Source: Scilla litardierei (taxonomy: Eukaryota; Streptophyta; Magnoliopsida; Asparagales; Asparagaceae). From it: a DNA stretch of 64,000 nt. The DNA lies in the NCBI GenBank assembly GCA_030789695.1, contig CM061139.1:200481641-200545640 (forward strand). The letters are read 5' to 3'. Positions 31,143 to 42,117 of the stretch are shown piece after piece (position 1 is the stretch's first letter; each line of letters starts with the position of its first letter). The position numbers and the translations under genes were made by a program. Under the pieces are notes generated by a model. That model saw only the letters and a list, made by a program, of their open reading frames with translations, did no database searches and had not been told where the DNA came from.

Positions 31143-33232
31143 GACATTGTCGTACCTTTCTTGTCTCTGATCTCTAAGTCAAATTCTTGCAACAAGAGTA
31201 TCCACCTAATCAACCGATGTTTGGCCTCCTTCTTGTTTAAGAGATACTTCAACGCCGCATGGTCGGTGTGGACAATCACCTTGGAACCAAGGAGGTAGGA
31301 GCGAAACTTCTCTATGGAATAGACGACCGCTAGAAGCTCTTTTTCGGTGGTTGTGTAGTTTTTCTGCGCGTCATCCAATGTCTTGCTCGCATAGTATATC
31401 ACATGAAGCTTCCTATCTTTTCTTTGTCCCAATACCGCTCCAATGGCTTGGTCGCTAGCATCACACATTAGCTCAAAGGGAAGGCTCCAATCCGGTGGTT
31501 GAATGATGGGCGCTGAAACTAGTGCTTCCTTCAAGGTGTTGAAGGCTTGCAAGCATTCCCCTGAAAAAACAAAAGGAGTATCTTTAGCGAGCAAGGAAGT
31601 AAGTGGTCGGGCAATCGAGGCAAAATCCTTGATGAAGCGGCGGTAAAACCCCGCATGACCAAGGAAGCCTCTAATGCCCTTGACATTAATAGGAGGAGGA
31701 AGTTTTTCGATTACCTCAATCTTTGCTTTATCTACCTCAATTCCTCTCGAGGAAACAAGATGCCCGAGAACTATACCTTCCGTGACCATGAAGTGGCATT
31801 TCTCCCAATTTAGAGTGAGATTGTTTTGTTGGCACCTTTTAAGGACTTTAGTAAGATTGGCCAAACAAGAGTCAAACCCACTTCCATAAACCGAAAAATC
31901 ATCCATAAAAACTTCCATAATATTTTCAATGTAATCGGAAAATATGGATGTCATACACCTCTGAAAGGTGGCGGGAGCATTACAAAGACCAAATGGCATC
32001 CTACGGTAGGCATAGGTACCATAAGGGCAAGTAAAAGTGGTCTTTTCTTGGTCATCTTCGTGTAAAGGAATTTGGAAGAATCCCGAATACCCATCTAGAT
32101 AGCAAAAGTATTTATGCTTAGCTAGGCGTTCAAGCATTTGATCAATGAAGGGCAATGGGTAATGGTCTTTTCGGGTAGCTTTATTTAGTTTCCTATAATC
32201 AATGCACATTCTCCATCCCGTGACGGTGCGTGTAGATATGGGCTCACCTTTTTCATTTTTTATGACTGTCATCCCCCCTTTCTTGGGGACGACGTGAACG
32301 GGGCTAACCCATCTACTGTCAGAGATGGGGTAAATGATACCGGCGTCGAGCAATTTTAGGATTTCCTTTTTAACCACTTCCTTCATGTTCGGGTTTAACC
32401 GCCTTTGAGGCTCTATGGAGGTGGCGTCGGTATCTTCCAAATGGATCCTATGTGTGCAAATCCTAGGGCTTATCCCTTTTAGATCGGAGATAGTGTAGCC
32501 AAGGACATCCTTGTGGCTCCTAAGAACGTCTAGGAGTTTTTCAAGTTGATCTTGCGTGAGGTGGGAGTTTACTATCACCGGGAAAGTTAATTTATTACCC
32601 AAAAAATCATACCTTAGATTCGGAGGTAATTGTTTAAGTTCTACCCCAAGAGGTGCTGCTCCTTCTACTTCATCAGCTCGCATGAGCTTGGCTTCTTCCT
32701 TGTCATCCGAGTTTAGCTCATGTTCAGGCGGTGCGCTCTCCTGTGAGGAGTCAGACTCACTACTTAGTGAGGACGAGGCATCGAAATAGGGTCCCTCCGA
32801 TTCTGCGCTAGCATCGTCAAAACCTTCTCTCCGCTCTGGTTCGTGCCTGGAATCAAGAAATACATCAGACGATTCATAAAAGCAAGAGTGAGCGTCATAG
32901 AGTGTAACTCCCTGAATGTCGGTTTGCTCGAAGGATTCTTCGGGAGTATAGTGTTCTTCGGCATCTGTTCTGCCGTCTTCGAAATATAATTTGTCGTCGA
33001 CCACATCAACTCTGACATTGCCCCCGATAGTCGCATCCGGGGAGATTTGGTCCATCACAAAACTAGCAAACAGTTGTTCGTCGGGGTCCTTGATATCGAT
33101 CACAAAAGTTCCGGTCGCATGGACCTCGTTGACGAGCTCCTTAAGGAGGTCTGTGAAGGAGTCATAATCTTCCTGACTGAGCTCTATTGTTGACATTGCA
33201 TCCTCCATTCTCCCTGTTAAGATCTTATGCAA
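31049..33232 (-). CDS. Athila-type reverse transcriptase and RNase H, without gag or protease
   Basis: This is a 727-residue frame. Residues 1-200 form an acidic, serine-rich stretch that I do not recognise. From about 200 ([11 protein letters not shown]) it follows the pre-RT and RT sequence of Athila elements: [21 protein letters not shown], and catalytic FMDDFSVYG near 442. RNase H follows ([34 protein letters not shown]). The last 35 residues or so are out of frame after the frameshift near 31150. The ATG at 33232 is only 115 bases from the primer site, so nothing upstream is coded. Confidence 0.9.
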   Translation of the reverse strand: MHKILTGRMEDAMSTIELSQEDYDSFTDLLKELVNEVHATGTFVIDIKDPDEQLFASFVMDQISPDATIGGNVRVDVVDDKLYFEDGRTDAEEHYTPEESFEQTDIQGVTLYDAHSCFYESSDVFLDSRHEPERREGFDDASAESEGPYFDASSSLSSESDSSQESAPPEHELNSDDKEEAKLMRADEVEGAAPLGVELKQLPPNLRYDFLGNKLTFPVIVNSHLTQDQLEKLLDVLRSHKDVLGYTISDLKGISPRICTHRIHLEDTDATSIEPQRRLNPNMKEVVKKEILKLLDAGIIYPISDSRWVSPVHVVPKKGGMTVIKNEKGEPISTRTVTGWRMCIDYRKLNKATRKDHYPLPFIDQMLERLAKHKYFCYLDGYSGFFQIPLHEDDQEKTTFTCPYGTYAYRRMPFGLCNAPATFQRCMTSIFSDYIENIMEVFMDDFSVYGSGFDSCLANLTKVLKRCQQNNLTLNWEKCHFMVTEGIVLGHLVSSRGIEVDKAKIEVIEKLPPPINVKGIRGFLGHAGFYRRFIKDFASIARPLTSLLAKDTPFVFSGECLQAFNTLKEALVSAPIIQPPDWSLPFELMCDASDQAIGAVLGQRKDRKLHVIYYASKTLDDAQKNYTTTEKELLAVVYSIEKFRSYLLGSKVIVHTDHAALKYLLNKKEAKHRLIRWILLLQEFDLEIRDKKGTTMSWLIIYLGSCATRRMRVCLSTTYSWMRGYMP

Positions 33233-33346
33233 AATACAGGGAGAATATGCAAATAGGGCTGCGAACAGAGTTAGAACAAGATATAGAAGAAAGTAAAGAA
33301 AGAAAAAATAACCGAGTGGTCGATGCCGAACACCATCAAAATGTAC

Positions 33347-33364
33347 TCCCCGGCAATGGCGCCA
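33347..33364 (-). other. Athila-type primer binding site
   Basis: On the minus strand, six bases after the 5' LTR, the sequence is TGGCGCCATTGCCGGGGA. This is the tRNA-Asp-type site typical of the Athila/Tat lineages, with one change from the form I remember (GCCGTTGCC). Confidence 0.9.
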
Positions 33365-33728
33365 AAAACTTGATCGCTCCGGAATGTAACCCCAAGAACG
33401 GTTGTAGTTTTACCGCAAGCGCACGGTATAGCGGCGAGCGGGTTATCGAACACAGGGAGGACGAATGACCGTGCTTGTTCCAATCAACCTGGCTATTAAG
33501 AAGAGAGAAATTTGCCTTTGGCGATCCTGTCACAATCGTCAGACAAAGTACGGAAATATCAAATCAAACAAAGAACGTCTAGGGAATGGGGAATCCCCGC
33601 TACTCACCGTATTTCGTAAATGTGGTTCATTTGTATCAAAATTGCTAGAATAAAATTTTGGATGAACTAGTTGCAACTGAATGTAATACCTAGCTCACGC
33701 TCTCGCGCTGTTGCCGGTCTATAGCTAT

Positions 33729-34032
33729 CCTAGGTTCGGGTCCAATCTCTTGCAAACCCTAGCCTAGGGAAGCTAGCGTTAGGATCAACATCATCGTTCA
33801 ATCGCGCCCCGAGCCCACTCTCGTGCAAACTCGGGCCATGACCTAGGTTGGGATAGTTCCTACCCGTCCAATCTCTTGCAAACGGGTATCGGCACGGAAT
33901 TACAACCGGAAACCCTAGTATCGGTCCAATCTCTTGCAAACCGATACTACGGAAATTCGACTCCAACCCAATTCGGATTTCTAGGGGTTCCTATCGAATT
34001 GGGATCCAATCTCTTGCAAATCCCAATCGATA
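33729..34032. repeat. Five-hairpin array with a constant loop (5' LTR copy)
   Basis: It is the same array as 22646-22949, offset by 11083. Here the third loop has the consensus CCAATCTCTTGCAA and the second stem has a C where the other LTR has T, giving a Watson-Crick pair instead of G-U. In coding orientation it lies about 365-685 bases before the primer site, so it may be part of the RNA leader if transcription starts upstream of it. Confidence 0.9.
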
Positions 34033-34507
34033 TGAATACCTAGCCATCCGTAGTAAATTGATCCCAATCTAATCCCTAATAGCAATTCTAGGAAAATTTC
34101 TACCAATTCATCACAAATCTGAAATTGGGCTCGTAGGATTCATCCCCACGCCCCCAAGACATGGAGACTACTCACAATTCATAGCACAAACACAAAAATA
34201 ATCAATGAAATTAATAAGAGAATTCATCACAATATTGAGATATGCAATAAAAATAGAATTTTTAGAGAAGAGAGACACAAACCAATGAAGTTCTTCAAAT
34301 AATTCAACAAAACCCAACTTTTGTCTCCTCTCCAATCACAAGAATAAAGCTAAAAGTTAATCTAAAAAGCTGCAAAAATCTAAAAGAAAAGCTCCCTAAA
34401 CTAGGGTAAAAACAGGGGTTAAATACCCCCCAAAATCGTCCAAAAAACTGTGACCAAAATGCCCCTGCGCAGCCTGAAATCCGCAATTTTCGCTACAGGC
34501 AGCGCGT

Positions 34508-34895
34508 CGCACTCGGCCGAGTGACAAAAGTCGCTCGGCCGAGTGAGAAACCCTGTAAATTTCCAGTAAGTCTGGGTCTTCGGGGGTCTTCACTTCGGGA
34601 GTCGCTCGGCCGAGTGAGTTGTCGTCACTCGGCCGATGGCTTCTTGGTACTCGGGCGGTCGGCAATTGCCACTCGGCCGAGTGGGTATTCTGAAGCTCAG
34701 GCAGACGAAAAACAGTAAGTTGGCGATTTTTGACATGCGTCGTCTGGGTGCCACTCGGGCGGACGGGATCTCGTCACTCGGCCGATGTGGCTTCCGCTGC
34801 TCGGCCGAGTGCACGTATGAAGCGTATCCGATCTGGTCGGCCTAGCGGTGTCTCGCTGGTCGGCCGAGTGACTCCTTCACTCGGCCGAGTGGGAC
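34508..34895. repeat. Cluster of CACTCGGCCGAGTG palindromes (5' LTR copy)
   Basis: It is the same cluster as 23425-23812, with a few point changes (for example CGGCCTAGCGG near 34840 in place of CGGCCGAGCGG). It lies in the presumed U3 of the 5' LTR, where it could influence transcription of the element. Confidence 0.9.
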
Positions 34896-35191
34896 ACCAA
34901 AAATGCCCAAATAGCTTGTTTTGGCCTCCTCGTCGCTCCTGCGACGTTCTTTCTTCTTCCGCTCCTCTCCAACAGCAAAATACCCCTCGGGGAGGTCATC
35001 GGTGACACTCTGGAGTATGCGTATCTCGAGATCACTCCGAATCGCTCCAAATCACCTGAAATGCGAGAAAAACAACAAATCGTGAAAAGCATCGCAATAT
35101 CGTCGATATATCGTGAAAAGCATGATTTGGGCGATCTAAATGGCATGCAAACATGCGGGAAAAAGGTGTAAAATAAGGAGTGATCAATTGG

Positions 35192-36378
35192 CACGGTCCG
35201 CATCAGGATGAGAGATGGAGTCACAAGGGAATTAGATGAGGTCTGCTACGTTTCCGACCTAAAGCGAAACCTCATATCGCTTGGGTCACTTGAAGCCAAG
35301 GGTTGCAAGATGACCATGGAGGATGGAGCTTTGAGGGTGACTCGTGGTGCCTTGATTGTAATGAAGGGGAAGCGCAAAGGCAACCTCTACCACTTGGATG
35401 ACAAGGTAGTAACTGGAATAGTGGATCTTACCCGAGAGGATGAGAGAGACGACTCTCTACTTTGGCATATGCGCCTTGGGCATGTTGGCGAGAAGGCTCT
35501 TCAGAAGCTGATTGACGGTGACCATCTACGAGGAGCGAAGAGCGGAAAGACCGACTTTTGTGAGCATTGTGTATTTGGAAAGAAGACGTGTGCATCTTTT
35601 GGGACCACCATCCACAACACGAAGGGAGTGCTTGATTATGTCCACACTGATGTGTGGGGACCATCGAGGGCGTCTTCATTGGAAGGTAATCACTATTTCG
35701 TGACATTTATTAATGATTTCTCATAGATGGTGTGGGTGTTCTCCTTGAAGTTCAAAGACCAGGTGCTGATCAAGTTCAAGGAGTGGAAAGTATTGATCAA
35801 GACTCAGACCGGTAAGAAGATCAAGCGACTCCGTATCGACAACGGTGGGGAGTATAGGTCGGACCCCTTCTTTGACTACTGTAGAAAGGAGGGGATACAA
35901 CGACACTTCACTGTAGCTGGTACGCCGCATCAGAATGATGTAGCCAAAAAGATGAACCGAACTTTGCTGGAGAACATTCGGTGTATGTTATCGACATCCG
36001 GCCTTGGGAAGGGGTTTTGGGCAGAGGCCTTGGCGTACGCGACCTATTTGGTCAACATGCTACCTTTTGCAGCACTTGATGGAAGACCTCCTTTGGAGGT
36101 ATGGTCGAAAAAGCCAGTTTCTGACTACGAGTCTTTGCATATTAGGGGGGTGTCCTTCTTACTTCGCAATAAAGGAGGACAAGCTAGATCCTAGAGCCAA
36201 GAAAGCCATTTTCTTGGGCTTTAGCGATAGAGTGAAAGGATAAAAGATGTGGTGCCCCACACAGAGGAAGGTGATCCTCAGCAGAGACGTGACGTGCGAC
36301 GAGTCAGCTATGTTGAAGAAAGGAAGCAAACCAGAGGTGGAGCCTTTAGAGACACATCTGGAGCAGGTTTAGATTGAT
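35192..36378 (+). pseudogene. Copia protease end, GAG-pre-integrase and integrase
   Basis: The copia frame resumes after the Athila-type insertion (TVRIRMRDGV). It contains the zinc finger of integrase (LWHMRLGHVGEKAL, CEHCVFGKK) and the core with D (VHTDVWGPS) and D (RIDNGGEYRS). The usual glutamate of the third motif is a lysine (NDVAKKMNRTLLE). An in-frame stop lies at 35724-35726 and a frameshift near 36140, after which the second frame (36004-36243) carries AIKEDKLDPRAKKAIFLGF. Confidence 0.85.
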
Positions 36379-36644
36379 GTGTCAAAGATTCCAGAGGAGA
36401 GGAATATTGACTCTAGTCCTACATCACATGTTCCAGACGGTCTACTTCAGACAGATGGCGGTGATGGAGGTTCGGCTTCAGGTAGTGGAGATACATACTC
36501 TCCACAAGATGTACAACAACTAGATTCCATTGCATCTTCGAGACCACGAAGAGAGATTAGAAGACCTGCGAGGTATACTGATTTGGTCTCATATGTTTTC
36601 CCTGTAGTTAGTATTGATACTCCCACCTCCTTCCAAAAGGTGGA
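36379..36644 (+). pseudogene. Copia linker between integrase and RT, interrupted
   Basis: The frame SRPRREIRRPARYTDLVSY is the usual linker segment before the RT. It is cut at 36644 by the 3.35-kb insertion and continues at 39999 (VELSEDI). The final GTGGA (36640-36644) is the left target duplication. Confidence 0.75.
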
Positions 36645-39600
36645 TGTCACGACCCCATTCCTGGGATCCGTAGGGAGGCAGGGTACGCGACGAGAACTAA
36701 AACGTATCTGCAGGTCCACTGCGCATTGCTGTGAATAGTACATATAGTATTCAACAAACAGCCAACCAACAAGACAGAGCGTCACAAAGCCACAGAGAGG
36801 TACTGAAAACCAACACTGACAATTTCATATACATCTCAAACATCCTATTGCATCAATTCATATAGTACAAACATCTCTCATCCCAAAAGAAAACTCAAAG
36901 TACACGTAGCTCTCCCCTCACCCCTCACCACCCGATCTAAGTCTCAATTCCCCAACAACAAAATTACAACCTCAACCTCTAGCTCCCCCTGCCATCTCCA
37001 AGAATCACACCTGAAAAAGTCAACGGGGGCACGTCAACGCGTGACCCAGTAGGAATGCCAACTCCCTATAGTATGTTATTATGAAAATGCAACTATTTTA
37101 CATGCATTCATAGCAAGGTGCTAATGAAGTGTGGAATGAACTATAAGGAACACATGTATGACATAAGCAACGACTGCATAACATAAATGAAAGTACAACA
37201 AGAAAAGAGTGCAACAACATAAGTAAAATAAACGCAAGTGACAGGAACTACCATAGGAAGTATATAACAAGGGTGTACACCATGGAAGGGCTACAAGAAA
37301 AGAACGTGCAAGTAAGCAACAATTAATAATGCTACAAAAGTAATGAAGTTATCTGAAGTGTTTTGGACCCTAAGTAGTGGGTAGACCCTCTTGGGACTGG
37401 ACCTCGCCCCCAGTTGGGGTGGAACAGGCAAACTCCCCGAGACAATCTCTTACTAAAGGAGCACTGTTTTTCCCTTATTTCCCCCTCACAGTTCTCCAAT
37501 TCTCCTCATTTCTGCCACTCTCCGCCACTCGGGCAAGAATAGGAGGGCCACCAACCACCAGTCCAGCCCCTCATGTTTTCCCCACAACTCAGTGTCCCCC
37601 AAACCCCATGTCACCCTCATCTAAGAGGACTTAATCATTTATCAGCATTTCAATTAAGAATTAACGTGTAATAAAAGGAATCACATGACAACCACCATTT
37701 TCACCTCCTCTTATTCCAACACATATAACTTTTCCAACCACAACATTCCAACATAGCCCAAATATGCAATAGCCCTTCCCAAATACTTGGAGAGCATAAT
37801 AAACATAATCCATAGTTCAATTGAAACCAACATAGGACCAATAGCAAGATAGTAACTTTTTAATGAAATGATTAATTTCATACTTGACTACATACAAGTA
37901 ATTCCACCAACACAACATAAGGCCACCAATAGCATGATATAACTTGAAAGGGGGTGGATTAATTTCAGAGCGTGAAATTAAATGCATTTCACCCATGGTT
38001 CTATTTTCAATACATATGAGTTTACAACTTCAACATTTCACATAAAACAGTCCAGCTTGCTGAAAATTGCACAACAGTCAGATCGATTGACATTTTACTC
38101 TATATTTTTGTATGGAAAATAATAATGCAATGTAAATAAAAGTTGTAGGTATGGTAGTTTTGGGTTCACAGATAAAATTTCAGATACAAATATTAATTAG
38201 GTGATTTATACTGAATTATTTGGTGAAGCCTGTCGGTTCTGTTTTCCAGACAGATTTCAGGGCCTGTCTTGAGTGCTGATTTTGGGCCTATTACAGTCAG
38301 AATTACGAAAATTAAGCATTCGGATGAAGTTGGAGAAAAATTTGTTAACTTTCCAACAAGACCAAGAACAGCAAATTCCATAAAATGTGCAGTTAATAAA
38401 CTCCATTTCTCTAAAATGTGTCCAGTGTGACAGAATTCCAGGCCTGTTACAAAACTCGAATTTTTAACCTAACTTCCGGTTTGAATTGGAAAAGGTTGTG
38501 AACATGAAAGTTGTTCATAACTACGAAATAAACAACATATAAAATTTTCAGAGCATTTCTAATATCCAATTAAGCCCAGAACTTATCCAAAGTTTCAGCT
38601 TTTCAGGATTAAACTTTCTGCATCAAGAACAAAAGTGTTTCAAGGAAATAATCATGTGTTAAGCTCAAAATTAAACATGAACCAATTCTACAAATGAAAA
38701 CTAAATATCATGCTTAGGGGAATTGGATTCCTACCTCAATCTTAGAATGAGAGAGCTTCTCTTCTCTTTCTCCTCCTTCCTTCTCCTTCCTCTTTCCTTT
38801 CTCTCTTTCTTTCCTTTTCCTTTTTCTTTCTTTCTCTCCCTTTTTTGCCCAGAATTTCAGCCAATAGATTAGGGTTGAAATGAGAAACACAAGGAAAAGA
38901 CATAATTAAGTAGAAGGTTGGAGAAGAAGAGAGAAATTTAAAGAAGGTTAAAGAAATGTTTAGAATCCTCCTTCCTTGCACACATACTACTTTTACAAGA
39001 GGAGTTGTGTGCATAAACCCTCATTACATTTGCCCTCCAACTTTGTATAGTAATTACATCTCGTACCATTGCATTAACTTAGTATCTAAATACCCTCACA
39101 TTTTTTGCTTTAATTACAAGTTTGCCATTACACAATTAAATAAACTATTCTCTCTGCTCATCTTCTAATAATAATCCAAGCTCAGCTACAAAGCCCAACC
39201 CACTTTAGCTACTAAAATTAGCTAAGGTCCAACCAATAATAATAACATCAACAATAATAACAACATCCAACAATAAGAATACTAAAACTAATAATAATAA
39301 CACTAATTGTTACGACCTAAAGATCGTGATAGTCCGACCTTCCGTCGAAGCCCGCCGGATACATTGCCAGCTCGCCTCTCCTTTTACGAAGGCTAGCCAA
39401 TCCTGCGGAAGGGCGCTCCCCAAGTACGCCCGTCGACCGCCGACCACGACGTCCGCCTCGTGTAGTAGATATGGTGAACTCCACCGAGGACCATGTGGGC
39501 GTGAGCCTGCCTCCGAGTCCGTCTCGCGTAGCTCGCCAGGTGCGCAACTAGCCCGCCCGTCATCGGCCAAGGATGACCAAGCGAGTCAGACATGACCCCG

Positions 39601-39998
39601 CCTCGCGGGCGCCACATATCGGCCCCTTGTCCCATCGGACACGACAAAAAACCGTTCCTAATCATCCTCCACATCATAACCATCGTGCCCTTGGTTCCCC
39701 ATAATACAAATTCATTGTACACGAGTTCTATCCCGCAACAACTACATTTCTACATGCAATACAATCAATACCATAAGCACTACCATATGCAACTCACCAA
39801 TCAATATGAACTATAGTCAACCAATAGCACTACATATCACATTAACACTATCTAATTCCAATTACACCACCAAATAGTAGAATACTATACACACTGCGTA
39901 TATACTTCACACACTAACACATACATCCAAATACATATATACTACACGTCACACAAAAAAGATACATCCTATTGTATCGGGCACTATGGGCCATTAAA
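36645..39998 (-). mobile_element. Non-coding LTR-like insertion in the copia element
   Basis: The insertion starts TGTCACGACCC at 36645 and stops before GTGGA at 39999-40003, a copy of 36640-36644. The copia frame is continuous without it. The plus-strand start is the inverse of the GGGTCGTGACA end of the chromovirus-style LTR family, so it probably lies on the minus strand. Within it, a second start of the family, TGTTACGACCTAAAG, lies at 39309, suggesting nesting. No coding domain is present. Its right end CATTAAA is not a canonical CA, so a small truncation is possible. Confidence 0.65.
39309..39983 (-). mobile_element. Second LTR-like start inside the insertion
   Basis: It starts TGTTACGACCTAAAGATCGTG, as does 11425 on the opposite strand. 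A GC-rich stretch to about 39650 is followed by AT-rich sequence with many ATACA words, ending near ATCGGGCA at 39983. It may be a solo LTR nested in the larger insertion. The boundary on the right is a guess. Confidence 0.4.
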
Positions 39999-40003
39999 GT
40001 GGA

Positions 40004-40706
40004 GCTTTCCGAAGACATATAGAGATGGAAGAAAGCAATGAACAAGGAGATGGAATCGCTTTGGAAGAACAAGACATATGAGTTGGTGGAGCTTCCTTGT
40101 GGCAAGAAGGCGATTGGGTGTAAGTGGGTTTACAGTAAGAAGGAAGGAGCAAAAGATGGAGATATCCTCTTCAAAGCAAGACTTGTGACGAAGGGATATG
40201 CTCAAAAAGAGGGGATCGACTACAGCGAGGTGTTCTCTCTAGTTGTGAAGCACTGCACGATTCGGATTCTATTGACGTTAGTTGTACAGCTCGATCTTGA
40301 GTTGGTATAACTAGATGTCAAGACAGCTTTCTTGCATGGCGAGCTTGACGAGGAGATCTATATGGCTCAACCTGATGGCTACGAGGATGGAGATGGACTT
40401 GCATGTAAGTTGAAGAAATCTCTTTATGGGTTGAAGCAATCTCCTAGACAGTGCTATAAGCTCTTTGAGCGCTTCATGACACAAGATCAAGGGTATGTCC
40501 GGAGTCCCTTTGATCATTGTGTGTTCTTTCGGAGGCTTGGAGATGGTTCCTTCATCTACCTCTTGCTTTATGTTTATGACATACTCATAGCGTCATCAAA
40601 TCAAGAAGAGATCCAGAGGTTGAAAGATCTGTTGAGTTGTGCGTTTGAGATGAAGGACCTTGGCGATGCACGAAGGATTCTTGTCATGGAGATATACCGA
40701 GATTGA
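40004..40706 (+). pseudogene. Copia reverse transcriptase
   Basis: The domain begins at [13 protein letters not shown] and has [47 protein letters not shown] and SLYGLKQSPRQCY. The catalytic motif reads YVYD in place of YVDD (near 40570), which removes an essential aspartate. Stops occur at 40018, 40308 and 40704. It is clearly inactive. Confidence 0.9.
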
Positions 40707-40742
40707 GGTGGAGGTACATTACATCTTTCTCAAAGTCGCTAC

Positions 40743-41546
40743 TTGAAATCTATTGTTCACAAATTTGGATGTGAAAAGATGAAGACCGTGCTTACTCCAC
40801 TTGCACCTCACTTCAAGCTTTGTGTAAAGCATTCTCCGAAGGATGATGAGGAGAAGGGGTCTTTAGAGAAGGTACCTTATACTAATGTGGTAGGTGCAAT
40901 GATGTATGCGATGGTGTGCACGAGACCCGACCTTCCACACGCGGTGAGCATGGTGAGCCGCTACATGCACAATCTAGGGAAGGCACAATGGCAGTCGGTG
41001 CAGTGGATTCTGAGATACATCAATGGTACCATTGATTTGGGATTGACATACAAGCGAGATGATGATGATCCACAAATTGTTCAGTATATTGATTCTGATT
41101 TTGCAGGCGACTTGGTTGGGAGGAGATCCATGACAGGCTATGTGTTCACCTTGTCAGGAGCCCCTATTTGTTGGCGAAGTATAGTCCAGTCTACAGTAGC
41201 CTTGTCTACCATGGAGGCAGAGTACGTGGCATTAACTAAAGCTGTGAAGGAGAGGATATGGCTAATGGGCTTGATGGACGACTTGGGTGTTTGGCAAGAC
41301 AGGTATGACTTGCATTGTGATAGCATAAGTGCAGTACACTTAGTGAAGAATCAAGTCTTCCATGCAAGGACCAAGCATATTGATGTCAAGTATCACTTTG
41401 TTCATGACTATGTTGGAGAAGACGATGATGACATAACCTTGATGAAGATATGGACAGAGGACAACCCCGCGGACATGCTTATGAAGGTTGTTACAGGGGT
41501 CAAGTTTAAACATTGTTTGGACTTCATCAACATTGTTCCAAGATAA
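40743..41546 (+). CDS. Copia RNase H
   Basis: This open frame of 267 residues includes TRPDLPHAVSMVSRYM, the RNase H motifs YIDSDFAGDLVGRRSMTGYVF, STMEAEYVAL and CDSISAVHLVKN, and HTKHIDVKYHFV-like (RTKHIDVKYHFV). It ends with the usual FKHCLDFINI tail. This part alone is intact; upstream domains are not. Confidence 0.85.
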   Translation: MKSIVHKFGCEKMKTVLTPLAPHFKLCVKHSPKDDEEKGSLEKVPYTNVVGAMMYAMVCTRPDLPHAVSMVSRYMHNLGKAQWQSVQWILRYINGTIDLGLTYKRDDDDPQIVQYIDSDFAGDLVGRRSMTGYVFTLSGAPICWRSIVQSTVALSTMEAEYVALTKAVKERIWLMGLMDDLGVWQDRYDLHCDSISAVHLVKNQVFHARTKHIDVKYHFVHDYVGEDDDDITLMKIWTEDNPADMLMKVVTGVKFKHCLDFINIVPR

Positions 41547-41699
41547 TGATGGTGGCCCCTTCTGGGGCAATGAGGCTCTGCGGAGTCATATGAGCCTTTG
41601 CGGAGTCATATGAGCCTTTCGAGGTAAGATGACATGAACACGCGATGATTTTTACCGAGGAGGAGCATAGACGGTCGATTGTGTGACATAAACCCAATA

Positions 41700-41718
41700 T
41701 CTTGCCAAGGTGGAGATT
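41700..41718 (+). other. Copia polypurine tract
   Basis: CCAAGGTGGAGATT lies directly before the 3' LTR start at 41719. This is the usual plus-strand primer form in Tork/TNT1-type copia elements. Confidence 0.75.
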
Positions 41719-42117
41719 TGTGGTTGTTGGCTCAGTGGCAGGCTGCTGGAAATTTCCAGCAGCCCTATAGGCTGTTGGAAATTTCCAGCAGCTCCATGTG
41801 GGCTACCTTTGATATTGACCAAGATTAGGGTGTGGTTGGTGCACTAACCCTATCTCCCCCTTCATCCCTATAAAAGGAGGGCAAAGGCTTTGGTTATTAT
41901 CATCGAAAACAATTGAAGCAATGTATGATCTCTTAGAAGTTCTAAGAGTATTTTGAGAGCCATTCCTTAGAGAGTTAGTTGAGATTTCTTATGCACCTTC
42001 ATTAGAAATCAATATGAAGTGTTTCCTTGGTTGATCTTCGATCTAAATTGCTTGTGTTCTCTCTTTCTTCTTTGTTCTACTTACTTCGGCGGTCTCGATT
42101 ACGTCCGCGGTGCAACA
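41719..42117 (+). mobile_element. Copia 3' LTR
   Basis: It runs from TGTGGTTGTTGG to GGTGCAACA, is collinear with the 5' LTR and carries a 29-base internal duplication near 41764-41792. The CCCTATAAAAGGAGGG TATA-like box is kept at 41866. The flank after it is unlike the flank before the 5' LTR. Confidence 0.9.

Larger units (their letters stand above)
22288..35186 (-). mobile_element. Athila-type Ty3/gypsy element lacking gag and protease
   Basis: It is a 12.9-kb element on the minus strand with two 1.8-kb LTRs, a tRNA-Asp-type primer site, an RT/RNase H frame, an integrase frame, two env-position frames and a polypurine tract. The target duplication ATTGG is perfect and the LTRs differ at only about 25-30 places by eye, so it is young. 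Between the primer site and the RT frame there is no room for gag or protease. It would depend on another element for particles. RT, RNase H and integrase motifs are intact apart from one frameshift. Confidence 0.95.
33371..35186 (-). mobile_element. Athila-type 5' LTR (1816 bases)
   Basis: It is the second copy of the LTR, collinear with 22288-24101 throughout, with TGATC/GATCA ends. Differences are scattered single bases plus one- or two-base indels. It contains the hairpin array at 33729-34032 and the palindrome cluster at 34508-34895. It is followed by ATTGG (35187-35191). Confidence 0.95.
20827..42117 (+). mobile_element. Copia element (Tork/TNT1-like), interrupted by two later insertions
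   Basis: It has LTRs at 20827-21202 and 41719-42117, then gag, protease, integrase, RT and RNase H in copia order on the plus strand. Two nested insertions separate its parts: Athila-type 22288-35186 and non-coding 36645-39998. Without them it would be about 5 kb, the usual size. The coding region has stops, frame breaks and two lost catalytic residues, so it is dead. The outer flanks do not share a target duplication (TGTTG before, TTTCG after), and they come from different parts of the receptor gene family. Confidence 0.9.
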
